Shown: piece by piece, positions 31,717 to 45,300 of the stretch
Layout: the number at the start of each line of letters is the position of its first letter
How positions within the stretch are numbered: position 1 is the first letter of the stretch
From: Owenia fusiformis
Lineage: Eukaryota; Annelida; Polychaeta; Sabellida; Oweniidae
Direction of reading: 5' to 3'
DNA: 64,000 nt
Assembly: GCA_903813345.2 (NCBI GenBank)
Contig: CAIIXF020000008.1
Location: 25,898,822 to 25,962,821 of the forward strand
Program-made: the position numbers and the translations under genes
Notes under the pieces: model-generated
The model's database searches: none
Told to the model about the DNA's origin: nothing
What the model saw: only the letters and a program-made list of their open reading frames with translations

Positions 31717-33358
31717 GAAGTAAGTAAGGTGCCAAGTTTTTCAGTTAGGTCAAGGAGAATGTCTTGTTTCTGGTCATTGGGTTTGGGGCAAAGGCCTAAT
31801 TTTTAAGATGATGCATTTAGGAGCAAAATGATATTCCAAGATATTGAAGAGTAATGATGAAAAACTTACTTTAAGAATTCACATACAGATTTCACAGATT
31901 TTACTTGTTGGTCATTTTAGGCTTATTTAAAAAAAATAGCTCAGGCTGTATAGGTTTTTCCCCTATTTTGAATTTAAATAAGATGATCACTTGACATCTT
32001 GCTTTTTATGTGAATCTTTATTACGAGTCAATAACCCTTTTGACTGGGTGTCTTTTTTATAAGGGATTTTATTTACACTTTTTTTCATGATGCCTTTACC
32101 TACTTGAGTTCTCAGTATTTCTCTAATAATATCTGGAGTGTTATACAGTACCTGAAGTTCTGAACATATTGAATAAGTGAAGATAGCTGCTAGTGAAAAC
32201 GTTTTTTCAGTGTACAGGTAAATGTTTGAGGTAAGTACTGAACATTCACATATTTTCCCTAATTACCAGTTTATTGTAATGGGGTCCATGGGCAATGCTA
32301 ATGGTATCACTTGGTTTTAAACATTGATAAAGTAAACCTATATATTAAGTTATAAGCACAACATTAAAAGGACACTTAATAACTTTTGGATAGTATTAAG
32401 AATAGTTAGCCTTTTGAAAGAATGACAACAAAAAATGGACATACAAGTAGTATCGTCAGTCTGTAAATTGCTTTATGTTAAACTATACAGTATTTATACT
32501 ATGCTTAGTTCATTTCCGTTTTGTTCGTAGACCAATATTAAAGATGACTATAATGGCATTCCAGTACACAGGGTTCTTGTTTTGATTTTGATGGTTGAAA
32601 TGTTAAGGGAGCACTCCATTCTTAACAGTGAATATAGTTCTGAGTAGGAATACTTGCTGTTACAATTGGTAATTTGGTTTCCTGTATTTCTGGAGATGGC
32701 AGAGTGATTTTCTGGACTGAAGAGCAGAATAATTTTCTGAAACAGGTAGTTTTATGGTGGTATCTCTCTAGGTTAATTTATCTCAAAATCCATGTAGTTA
32801 CGGTATCATTATCTTATAATGGCAATCTAGACAAGACTGTAATGAACACTGGGAAATGTTTGAAAATAATATGACTAAGTATAATTGATTGAGTCCATCC
32901 AAATTATGTATTTATATAAAATAAAAAACGTATAACCTAAATACTGAACACTTGTCAAATCATTGCTCCTTTATGCTGCAGGATTGAGCCATCTATTGCC
33001 AGTGTACATATTTACTACCTTAAGTTCACAATATTTTTCTAGATGCATCACATCATTGGGTTTCAAGAAAGCCCATGGTCACATTTGGCCATCCTTGGCC
33101 TAAGGGTATTTCAATTCTTTCCATAATTGAGGGATAAATGAAGCCCTTTGAATGAAGGATGACATTTGGCATGTATAATGATATATACTGTACATGTCTT
33201 ACATTGGGTTTAACATAGTACAAACAAAACAAAAATGTATGTTGTAATTATACATGACCGTATTGATGATCTCATTTTCGATTCATGTCTGTAATTATGT
33301 CTATGAAATGATACAAGATTAACTTTTTACTTAATACAACGCATGCATATTTCAGAGG
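31717..33358. other. Upstream region of RIN, with a dispersed repeat
   Basis: No coding exon seen. The first RIN coding exon has an acceptor at its start, so a 5' non-coding exon must lie upstream, not located. The stretch 32685-32870 (gagatggcagagtgattttc, ttatctcaaaatccatgt, acaagact...aacactggga) is repeated at 50885-51040. The stretch 32948-33025 (cttgtcaaatcattgctcct) is repeated at 37795-37865. Confidence 0.45.
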
Positions 33359-36300
33359 ATGGAAGTGAAGGCCGACACCAAAGTTGTGTCATCTGTGTTA
33401 GGCTCAAAGGCATCAGTATTAGCCCCTGTAACCCAGGATACAAAGCTCATCAAGTCAAGCTATATGAACGTAAGTCATCGTATTTTTTACATTCAGTCAT
33501 GGTTATAATTATATATTGAATGTATTTTGTAATCATCCTTTACCACTTGGATTGATATTCAAAAGTGGCAGTGTATCATATTGTGGCTTCAGTAGACCTA
33601 TAGTACTTTTATCTCTGTCTTGCAATACAGTGAAACCTGTCTTAGTGAACACTTCTCTTTAGTGAACACCTGCTTCTAGTGGACACTCTTCCTCAGCACA
33701 TACTCTACTGACTTCTAAATAAATTACCATCCCAGTCGTGAACTCCTCCCAACTCTGAACACTTTTTCCTGGCAAAAAAATGTTCAATATACTGTATACA
33801 GGTTTTACTGTACATGTGAAACAACCATGAAATACCTAGTACTTTGGAATTTTTGGAAAAATTAAATCTTATTTATGAAAAAAATCTCAATAAATGCTGA
33901 CATGTTCAGTTCAATTAAGCTCTCAATTTGAATTTAAAAAATGAAAAAATGATCTATATGTTCCTCTTATATTATTTACACTTATCTTAACTCAAGTCTA
34001 AATTTTTAAACTTTACTTTTTGCATTAAAATAATTTGTAAGATCAAATAGAAGTTAGAATTCATATCCTATGAACCATGCAATGGTCTGTTGTTCGTTGT
34101 CATAAATATGGAATATAGATCATTTCTGTTGAAATAATGACCTTATCCTATGAAAGTGAAGATAAATGTTTTAATTTTATAGTGCATGTTAAAGGGAATT
34201 TAATGTTCTCTCTACAGTCACCAAATATTTAATCTTAATTTAGGATGTGAATATTAAACTTGAACAATTGAGAAGATGAAAAACAGCCAGTCATAGAATC
34301 ATTAGAAAATTCCCATCATTTTGAAATAAGTTGTTGAGTTGTACAAATATTGATTGGTTTTGTACAATGATTGTGAAAAGTACAATATTCAGGATGAAAT
34401 TGTGGTATGATTAAATGGATGTGGTCTTCCTCATATTGTAATAAATTACCAGCTTTACTGGTCATGCTAACCCTTAACTGCAATGCGTATTGTCATTGTA
34501 AGTCATCCTTTGTTTTCCACTTCAAAGAGATGAGTGGTTCTATTAAATAAGTTTTGTTTGTTGGGATTTGCTAATCCAGGGAGTTGCTGTTTTTCTAGTC
34601 AACCATTTCTTGATTTCTCTTTTCTGTATCCCTCTCCATTTAGTTTTAAACCTCAAATTGTAATCTAATCCTGTATTCGCAAATACAACTACAGACTACT
34701 GGCTGCGAGTGTGACCTCCAATTTATAGGTAATTTGCATAAAATATACTCATCAGTTTTGAAGTTGAAATAACAAACAACCCTTTTATGGACGAACTGTG
34801 ACCAGTGATCACATGACTTTTTATGCCACTGTAAGTATTGATTATGATTAAGCCGCTCGATTGAATTAGTGACTAGATCGTATAGCTGCACAAATAGGCA
34901 GATTAATCAGTTATTATCCCATCGAACGAAGTTCGGAGGGATATAGGGAACGCCTCCGTCCGTCCGTCCGTCCGTACGTCCGTCCGTCCGTCCGTCCGGG
35001 CAATAACTCAAATACCGTTGGCCCGATTTTATTCATATTTTGTATACATATACCCTATGGGGTTAGAAGTTCTGCTCGAAAGCCGATTTTCAAAATGGCC
35101 GCTCATTTCAAAATGGCGGCCATTTTAGTGCCGATTTTACAGTAATTTAGGTGCAATATGTAAAACTGTAATAGCAATATGTTTTAAATGTAAAAAAAAT
35201 TATATAGGACATTAATAAAGCTAGAAATGTAGATATTAAAAAAGCACATGGCAGCCATCTTGAAAAATGGCGGCCTTTTCTCGTTATTTTACGATTTTTG
35301 CTGTAACTCCAAAAGTAGTGGAGCGATTTTGTTCATATTTGGTATGTGAATACTATAAGCATGGCACACTGTCTAATGACACTTTTGGTAGAAGGCGGCC
35401 ATTTTGAAAAATGGCGGACATTTTGAAAAATGGCCGCCATTTTAACTTATTTTACTAAAACTCGAAAAGTAGTGGAGCGATTTTGTTCATATTTGGTATG
35501 TGAATACGTATAAGCATGGCACACTGTCTAATGACACTTTTGGTAGAGGGCGGTCATTTTTGAAAATGGCCGCCATTTTAACGTATTTTACTATAACTCG
35601 AAAAGTAGTGGAGCGATTTTGTTCATATTCGGTATGTGAATACTGTAAGCATGGCACACTGTCTAATGACACTTTTGGTAGAAGGCGGCCATTTTGAAAA
35701 ATGGCGGACATTTTGAAAAATGGCTGCCATTTTAACTTATTTTACTATAACTCGAAAAGTAGTGGAGCGATTTTGTTCATATTTGGTTAGTGAATACGTA
35801 TAAGCATGGCACACTGTCTAATGAAACTTTTGGTAGAAGGCGGCCATTTTTCAAAATGGCCGCCATTTTAATGTATTTTACTATAACTCGAAAAGTAGTG
35901 GAGCGATTTTGTTCATATTTGGTATGTGAATACTAAAAGCATGGCACACTGTCTAATGAGACTTTTAGTAGAAGGCGGCCATTTTTCAAAATGGCCACCA
36001 TTTTAACGTATTTTATTTTAACTCGAAAAGTAGTAGAGCGATTTTGTTCATATTTGGTATGTGAATATTATAAGCATGGCACACTGTCTAATGACACTTT
36101 TGGTAGAAGGTGCCCCTTTTGAAAAATGTTCGATGGGATTCGCTACGCTTTGGCGTTGCCGTTGTTCTGGTTTAGGTCAGGGATTGGGTTTATTATTCAT
36201 ATTTAAATGAGTTAGCCATCATCCATCCATTCGTGTTTTTTTTTTGTTCATTCGAATGGGCGGTAATTCAAGTTCTGTATGGATGGATTTAATTTTTATA

Positions 36301-39300
36301 AGCTCATGGCTTAAGGCCATAGGACCTCTGCTCAAGAGGGAATTTTCAAAATGGCCACTCATTTCAAAATGGTGGCCAGTTTTTGTAAAGTGTAATCTTT
36401 AATAATTCAAGTCCAGAGACAAGTTTGAAAGTATGAACATCAGCCTTAAATTAGGTAAGTCATCACTCACAAATTACCAAATTATACAAAAAAACTTAAT
36501 TAGAGTGATTTATTTTTTCTCTATTCTCAATATTTTAACACTTTCTAGATTCCCATCCTGCATGATGACACTCAAACTCAGCAAACTGAGCCAGGCAGCC
36601 AATCAGATATAAAGCCAGTTTTTTATTTCTTTTAGAAATTACAGAACTGCCAATTCAAGAACTCCTCTGGTCATGTGACCATACTGATAAACTAATTTAA
36701 GGACCAATCAGATGGCATATTGATTTCCTCAGTTTATTCAAGTTTCAGATAATTAATTTCAGACAGCACAATTGCAAAATTAGCACATAAAGTGGTGTAT
36801 TTGCGGCTTCTTCATTGGTAAGTAGATAGGTGAATGATGTGGAATGTTCAACTTACAAAAAGTCCAGGGGTCTTGATTGTGCTTTCCTGTTGCAGCATCC
36901 CTCTTTATTCAAATTACTCAAATACAAGTTATTAGATTTGGTTCAAATTTTGTAGGCTGATAAGAAGCCTTATATGGAGAAAGAATTTCTTAAATGGTGT
37001 AATGAGAGTTGATCAAAAAGAGCTGTTTTTCTATTTATTCTATTTATATACAGATTATTAATATCAATTTTGCTTAATGAGGTGTCTGCTTAGTGTTATG
37101 TACAACTATGCTGCAAATCATGTATGTTTCTTTTTCATCATGTAAGTCTGCTGAATGGTGCCATTTTGCAAATAGTGTTTATTATGATGCCAGTGGTACC
37201 TCTGATAAGTATTCAGACAGACAGCAAGCATATGGTTGGGATTAACTGTTGGATGAACTAAATCTGGATGTTAGTACATGTATTAGAAATATCAGGTCAT
37301 TCATTGATCTTACATTTTATTTTTGAGGATTTCTTGGGATATTCCTTCTTTAGTCTGTCTTTAATAAAATACAAGTACTAGAAATATTAGAAGTCTGAGT
37401 AAATGGCTTGACATATTTGATTATGGTCAGTGCAGTATAAAAGCTAAGGTAGTTGTATACCCTGATGCCTAAAGATAACCTTATGATAAAGTGTATACAG
37501 AATGAATATTTTTATGTTAAATGACCAATACATGATTATTCTTCATAATCAAACAAAACAGTTGATGCCACGGACTTCATGTTTTACTTAAAGTAAGAAA
37601 ATTTTTTGATCCCCCATGTTAAAGAGTAAGAAAGTAGGGGATTAAGAGGCTGTATTATCTCAAAAACTGAAAGACAGGATTTTTTATTTTTGCACACTGG
37701 AAAGTTTAGAATTTTAAGTAGTTTTTTTACCGTTGCTCTCCGAAAAAAATATAATTTTTCAATTATATTCATGATTTATTTGTCCTCAGTTCAACACTCG
37801 TCAAATCATTGCTCCTATGCTATAGCATGGCGCCATCTATTTTTAGTATATACAACTACCTTAAATATGTAAAATCAATTATTCTATGCTGGTGTCTTAT
37901 GGAGAAAGGACCTCTGCTCATCAAGAATTTTTCCCGTCATACTGTTTGACAGATTGGTTTCAAACTTCCAGGGATTCTTTGTGTAAAATTCTAAAACTGA
38001 TTAGTTTCTGGGGCATTCTGGGTTAATGTTAAGGCAACCATTTAGGATTTTCCGTCTTAAAACCATATCTGTAAAGTTTTGTCTACGTTTTTTTCCAGTG
38101 GAACCATTCGACAGATTGATTTCAAATATTTAAGGATATTTCTTTGTTTGTAAATCTACAACTGATAAGTTTTTGGGCATTCAGGCTAAATGTTAAGGTG
38201 GCTATTCTGGATTTTCCAATATAGAATCTTGTTTGTGATGTCTTGTCTACAAGTATTAGTGTTTCAAGATGAATTGTTAGATAGATTGATTTCAAATGTT
38301 CAGGGATATTTCTTGGTATGAAAATTTAGAACTGTTTTTGAATGTTCTTTATAAATGTTAAGGCAGCCATTTTGGACTTTCAGTTTCAAATCTGTCTTTA
38401 CATTCAAGTTCACCCAGTGTCTTGTTTTGTCATTAATAAGGAATGAGAAGGGAGAAAAAGAAAGCAAACATGAATTTGAATATCATACGTAATCCAAGAT
38501 AATTACCTAGGTGTCAGTAGGTAGTTACAAGTTGCACAGGAAAAATAAAACAAACTTCCTCTTGAAGTTGAATTATACAGGGTGGGCCAAAAAAAAGTTC
38601 ACCCTTTTTCATTTTAATCTAATTTTCTTATTTTTGATGCAATGCCTCTAAAAATTGATATGTATATAGCGCAGACTTTTCTGTACATGTTGTTAGGATT
38701 TGAGTGAAATTTATGCAACAGTGTTGTCATGACACCTAAAATATATTTATGGTGTGTCATGAAAAAACAAGAAAATGCAGCAAACTCCTCGAGTCGAGGT
38801 CTCCAAGTCAAAAAATGCCTGACCCTCTCATATCTGTTGATTATCCCTGTTTATAACTGATTCAAGAGCGTGGCACTGAACGAACCTATATGCCTATTTG
38901 TTATTTGTTTAGTTGTTGGTTGGGTAACATGTTAATGACGTCACAAATGCGAAGAATCTTTAAACCAATCAGTGAAGTCTATATTAATTGTTTGTTTAGT
39001 TGTTGATGTGGCAATACGTGTCTGACGTCACGGGTGATTGCATCATATTCCAGTCACGCCATTTTACGACATTGCATAATTTTAGCTGATTTTGGCTTCA
39101 TTTCACTTTATTTAAAAGACTTTTAAAAATATATCAATAAGTCAGTATTTTTCCTTATAAATATTAATATTTGAATTTGAGGTCAAAGTCCGAACATTTG
39201 ATCAACTGATTGAAATCACATTTTAAAGAGGTGAAGAAGTGAATAATTACAGGAGCAAACGTGATCAATGGTTCGAGGTCTCCTCTCCCGCGAAGTAGGA

Positions 39301-42300
39301 GCGTAGCGATACCAGGTATTATGTAGAATTTAATAACTTATTCATTTGTAATTATATCATAAGTGTATTACATAAAACCATCAAATTATTATCAATATTG
39401 TGAATGTAAAAATGAGGAAAATTGGATAAAACCATGGATTTTCAGTAACTTGTTGACCAACTCATCTATGGTAGTATCGGGTGTTTATAAGAGTACTTAA
39501 TTGTTTAAAGAGGTGTTTATCATCAACTCTGACTATTAATTAACACTCTACTTTGTAATATTTTGCATTAACTGACATAAAAATTATATTTACCATGATA
39601 ACGGTATATAGACAGAGTGCTAAAAAAGTCCTTATTAAAGGATATGAATCGCATCAATCCTAACTACATATTCCAACAAGATGGGGCTCCCTCGCACACA
39701 TCTAAAGCGACAATGGAGTTCTCGCATGCCAATGCACCTGATTTTATCCCCCCTGACTTATGGTCCCCAAATAGCCCTGATCTCAATGTTATGGATTATT
39801 TTGTGTGGGGTGAACTAGAAAAACATGTTCATAGTGTTCCCATCCATTCAGTTCAAGAACTCCAACAAAGAATAACTTTATGTTGGGAACAATTATCACA
39901 ACAATCAATTAACGCGGCAATAAATAAATGGCGTCATAGACTAAAACTGGTTGTGCAGGAACAAGGAGGACATATTGAACATTTACTTTAAAAACAAAAC
40001 AGCCAAAGACACACCTAATGTTATATATCGACCTTGTTTAGAAATGTCTCAGTTATCTACATATCAATTTTTTAAGGGATTGCATCAAAAATAAAAAAAT
40101 GAGATTAAAATGAAAAAGGGTGAACTTTCTTTTGGCCCACCCTGTAGATGAAGTATTTCAATTTTCTTATATACCTTTTTGAATTATGATATTTAAAAAT
40201 ATGTATAATTTAAAATATGTTCAGTATCTGTAAGTATCAGTATTATAAGACTGTTATGAAGTTAATTTTTAACAAAATAGACATGAGAAGTATTTACATG
40301 TATAAGTGTCACACATTTTGTCATAAAATATCGCTCTTTGTAACAGAGGCTGGTAGTGCCATGTATGAATTAACAATTGCTTCCCTTTTCAAATATTCCA
40401 TCAAAATGTTGTATAATATGAGTGTGGGGGAGAATGCTAAAGTTACAAAGTCCCATCGGGGCTAAGAATTGTTGCTCTCTATGAATTGTAATCATTTTTG
40501 TGGTCATTATGTTTCACTCAACATAGCATCATACTGGTTTAAGATTTATAGCCAATCATTATGACATATATTATGTTAGCTATGATAGTAGTGATTGCAA
40601 GCTGTTAGGCAGACAGTGTTGTGATATGAAATGAACTTGATAATGTTTGTATACTAACAGAACTTATATTACTAGTAGTACAGTAGTATCTTTTAAACAA
40701 ATCAAGCCCCCCCCCACTAAATATGCAAATCTTTTACTCATTAAGTATAGTTATGAACATCGCAATATTTGTTAGTTATATCATGAAACCCTTCATCATT
40801 TCCATCTAAAATAGTATGTATTACTGTGAAATGTTGGCACTTTGGTCAGAAAATATATCTATTTTACATTTATTAGGTGTTTTTTAGTTTGACCCTCAGG
40901 TATTGTATTCTTGGGTTGATTATCATTAAATTTGAGGTTTCTCTAAAATATGACTTTATTATTCTCAAGTGAGACATTTTAGAGTAGATTCCGAATATTA
41001 TATCATTTTTCTGATTTGAGCCTCAGAGAATCGAAAATGGCTCCCTGATGGAGGAATGTGCAGTAATTTGATCACTTCAAAGTAGGGATGGGACGGTTCG
41101 TTTCGGTTCGGTTCGGTTCGGTTTTTCGGATCATCAGCCGTCGGTTCGGTTTTTTCGGTTCGGTTCATTTATTTTAAGGATTTGTATTGATTGACATGAT
41201 TAGCTGCTTTGTCTCTGACTTCACTGCTGACTGTCACCTTCTTTTAATACAACCAATAAAATAACTAATTTATAATCTTCATTTCTTTTGGGAAAACGGG
41301 AATTTGAGATCCAGACGCCATATTTGAATGTATTGTGGGTGCGCACAAAATAATACCCTATATCGAACCTGCGCAAATATAAATTTGCGCAAATCTTTGT
41401 ATCAATTATGCCAAGTTATAACAATATTTTATAGATGAAATTTTATGTTATAGTATTTCATGAACAATACATATTATCTAGAATACGCGACTAAAGAATA
41501 TAGTACCAGGGACCACATGATTGATTACCGAGGGATACGAATACGCGGATACGAAACAAATCTAGTAAACGAGTGAGCTAGCAACAGACAAGACAGACAA
41601 GGTAGGGACTAGGAATATCAAAAATGTTGCTGTAAAACAGTGTTTTTAACTGTTTTATTGATACTTGACCAATGAAATATTAATCCGAAAACGATCCGAA
41701 AAGCTGATCCGAAAGTAGGGCCGTGATCCGAAAACCGATCCGAAGGCTATGAACCGCGGTTTTTCGGTATTTCGGTTATCCGTCCCACCCCTACTTCAAA
41801 GTATGGCTATTACTAATATCGAAGATATTTTTACTTTTTAGTAGACTATAACTATTTCATCATTTTATTATGTCACCACCGAAAAGTGGTGACATATTGC
41901 TATGGTCTCCTTTTTTGTAATGGCGGTTGGTGGTTGGCAATCGGCAGGTAGTGGTTGGTGATTGGTGATCGGTGGGTGGCGTCTGTAACAAATTCAAGGT
42001 AAAAAATTGTATTTTTTCAACTTGCTTCTAATTGACCAATTTGTTTTTCAAAATCATCTACAAGTTCTCAAAAGTTCAAATTTGATTATAGATTTGACCT
42101 TCAATGACATTCTCATGGTCAAAAAATAGTTGACCTTCAGTGACCTTCTCAAGGTCAAAAACGTTTTTTTTCTAAATCATCTACAAGTTCTAAGAAATTC
42201 AAATCTGACTTATGATTGAACTAATGAGATTGTGAGCAACTAGGTGGTGACATTTTGTCATGTTAATGCCTTGTTTATCAGTATATGTTTACAGTACTTT

Positions 42301-45300
42301 GGAATTTCTAAAACAACCACCTAATCCAGGAATTATCAATTATAATAGACAAGATGCAAGTAGAAATGACCTTGATTTTTGTCATTAAAAATTTTAATCA
42401 AAGTGATATCATATTTGAAACCTACATATAAATTTACATCTATATTGTGGTTTTAAAGTTGTTTACCAACATTGAAATTTTCATTCTCTTTTAAAATGTG
42501 ACTTCTAGGTAAGGGAAGATTCCCCTCAGAGCCCATGTTATAAAATCACGAAAAATGAAATATTTTCTTCTGTTGGTCAGTTAAAATTTTCTTTCACTGG
42601 ATATTTCCAATTGTTTAACTCCAAAAGGTTATATGACCCAAATTAGCCACCTGGTGGTTAAACTTTTAGATACAAATTACTGGCACCTAGACATCCTTAA
42701 AGCATAGCTGTATGTTATTCAACCATCATATATTGCACTGTGATATATTTCTGATTTATGAATAATTTGTTTGTTGGGATTTGCCACTCTATGGAGTTGC
42801 CATTTTCTAGTTAACACCATTGTTCTGGGCACCTATACTTTCCTCATTTTGGAGAAATCAGCTTTTTGTACATATAATGTTACATCATCCATGATCATAA
42901 TTACCATGTGAGTCAACTGAATTGACACTTCTACGGCCTCGTGATTTTTATTTCTCTCATGAAATACTGTTGGCAAGATCTTGTTAGATCTTAGACACAA
43001 TGCCCTATGGGAAATTGAAGTTTTGCTCAAACATGATTTTCAAATGCTTTGATCAGTTTAGTATACAATCTTACATATTCTTGTTATAAAAATGAAATGT
43101 TATCAAAGTTTTACTGCAAGTACTTATTTATAGTCAAACATCCATTTTTGAAAAAAGTTTCATTATAATTTAAAGTGAATAAAACAAAAACAAACCAGGG
43201 TTTAGTCATGAGCCTTGTTCAGGCATCCATCCCTCTATAGATTTATCTTTATTTGCAAGAACAAAAATAATATGAGCACAGATTCCTGAAAAGACTAAGC
43301 CATCAAATGAAGACGTGCCATTTGCACTTGCAAGAGTTAAAAGAATATTGTCAGAATATTGCATTTATGTGTAAGTTTGCACAAGGTAACTTATGATATT
43401 TTGTTAAAGTATAGAATCAAGGCATATATTTTCATATGCTTATGGTAAAGGTATGCTGAAATATACATATCAAATATAAACAGTTTGTTCATAATGAAAT
43501 GACCCTCTAAAAAGATTTCAAAAGGGTCTGGATTTTCAGTCCAGTTAGCATGGAACCATTCGAATCTTAGAGAAATAAAGAGTGCAGGTATAGAGTTATT
43601 ACTCCGATGAATATATTTGAAAAGCAAGAGAATTCTGATTTCTTTTTTCTTTTTAGAAAAAATACAATGGCTATAAGGGTATATCTATATTATATTCAAG
43701 ATAAGTCACTATAATCATTTTGGAATAGAACCAAGAAAAAAAGTTAGGGGTGAAATTACTCACAGGTTTTACAATTGTAAAATTTACACAGGAGTCTAAA
43801 ACCCGGATTTAGATTTTAATAATCTTATTTTCACAATAATTATATGTGGTACAAGGTTGCGATGAACAATACATTGAGATTTTACACTTAATCTGTAAGG
43901 TCTCCAAGTGTATAAATCTATTGTGAGCTCAATAAAATATATCTTTTGCCAATATAACAGATTACCTCACAAATCAAATGTGATTTAATTTTTCTACTTT
44001 GAAGTATAAGGAAAAGGCAGTCATTTTCACCTTTAGAACTAACTAAACGTTTCACTTTAGTTTTATATTGATATTGATTTATATTTTTTCATATTTGAAG
44101 GCAAATGTTTGATTTTGATCTAACTATTGCAGTAAGTATAATTTGATTATTCATAAGGGAGGCAATTCATTAGATTTGAAAGTAATTTTAAATGTGTAAT
44201 GTTTTCTTTCTATTGTCATGTAAAATATATTTTTATTTCTTTAAGTTCATAAAGGATATTTCATGAGAACAGGTTTGGATGGTTAGGCAGTAGCATTATC
44301 ATCCACATTCATAAAACCATGTTTAAAATATTTAATCGATAAATTGAAATTCTGAAAGACACTTTGTGGAGAATACAGTGCAGGAGACTTAGACCTAGAC
44401 TCAGTCCCATCTAAAGGGCTAGAATGTAGGTGCAGGGGTTTCATTAGCAGCAGGGAACAGGTGATTTTCACCAGTTGTCTTCACAAAATCACCTGTTTTT
44501 AGGGACTTTTCAACTATTTCATGTTAAATTTATGATTTCTATTAATTTTGCAAGTTGTTTTCATTTATTTAGCCTGTTGTGAGAAATTCTAGTGAAATGT
44601 ATGACATAAGATGGCAACATTATTTTGCACCCTATACAAAAAATATTTCTTTGCTACTGACACATTTTGCTTAATGTACATTCAGTGTAAATTATTAATC
44701 AAAAGACATCAGTACGAAAGAAATATTTTTTGTATAAGGTGCATATGTTGCCATTTTTTGTTAGAAGAATATTTGAGCCCCTTTTACTTTAAAATACATT
44801 TATGTGATGGGTTGGACTAATATAGGCCGCAGAAGATTTTGTGCTGTAATTTCTCAAATTCATAATTGGCCAAATTTTTACTGTTGAAATCACTGACAGA
44901 GATGGGATGACTGCCACTTTTGCCCCCCTCCCCCACTGAGTTATTTTAAGGTCTCCACTGTACTGTATAATACAAGATGCCAAAACAAAAGTATGCTTGA
45001 GTTTTGTAACAGATAAATGACATATATTTTGACTTTCTGTCAATATTATTTGTCCCACATATCATTCACATGGCAAGGATCACAAGGGACAAACAACAGA
45101 ACATCCTGAAATAGTTTTTCATAGGGCTCAGAAAATTTGACTGTAAAATAGTCAAAAGTACATGCAGTGCCTTATAATACTGGTTATTGGATTTGGTTCA
45201 AATCTTATAGGTTGATGTCTTATAGGCATAGGACCTTTGCTCAAGAAGGAATTTTCAACATGGATATTCAATTAAAAAGCCAGACATTCTTTGTAAAAGC

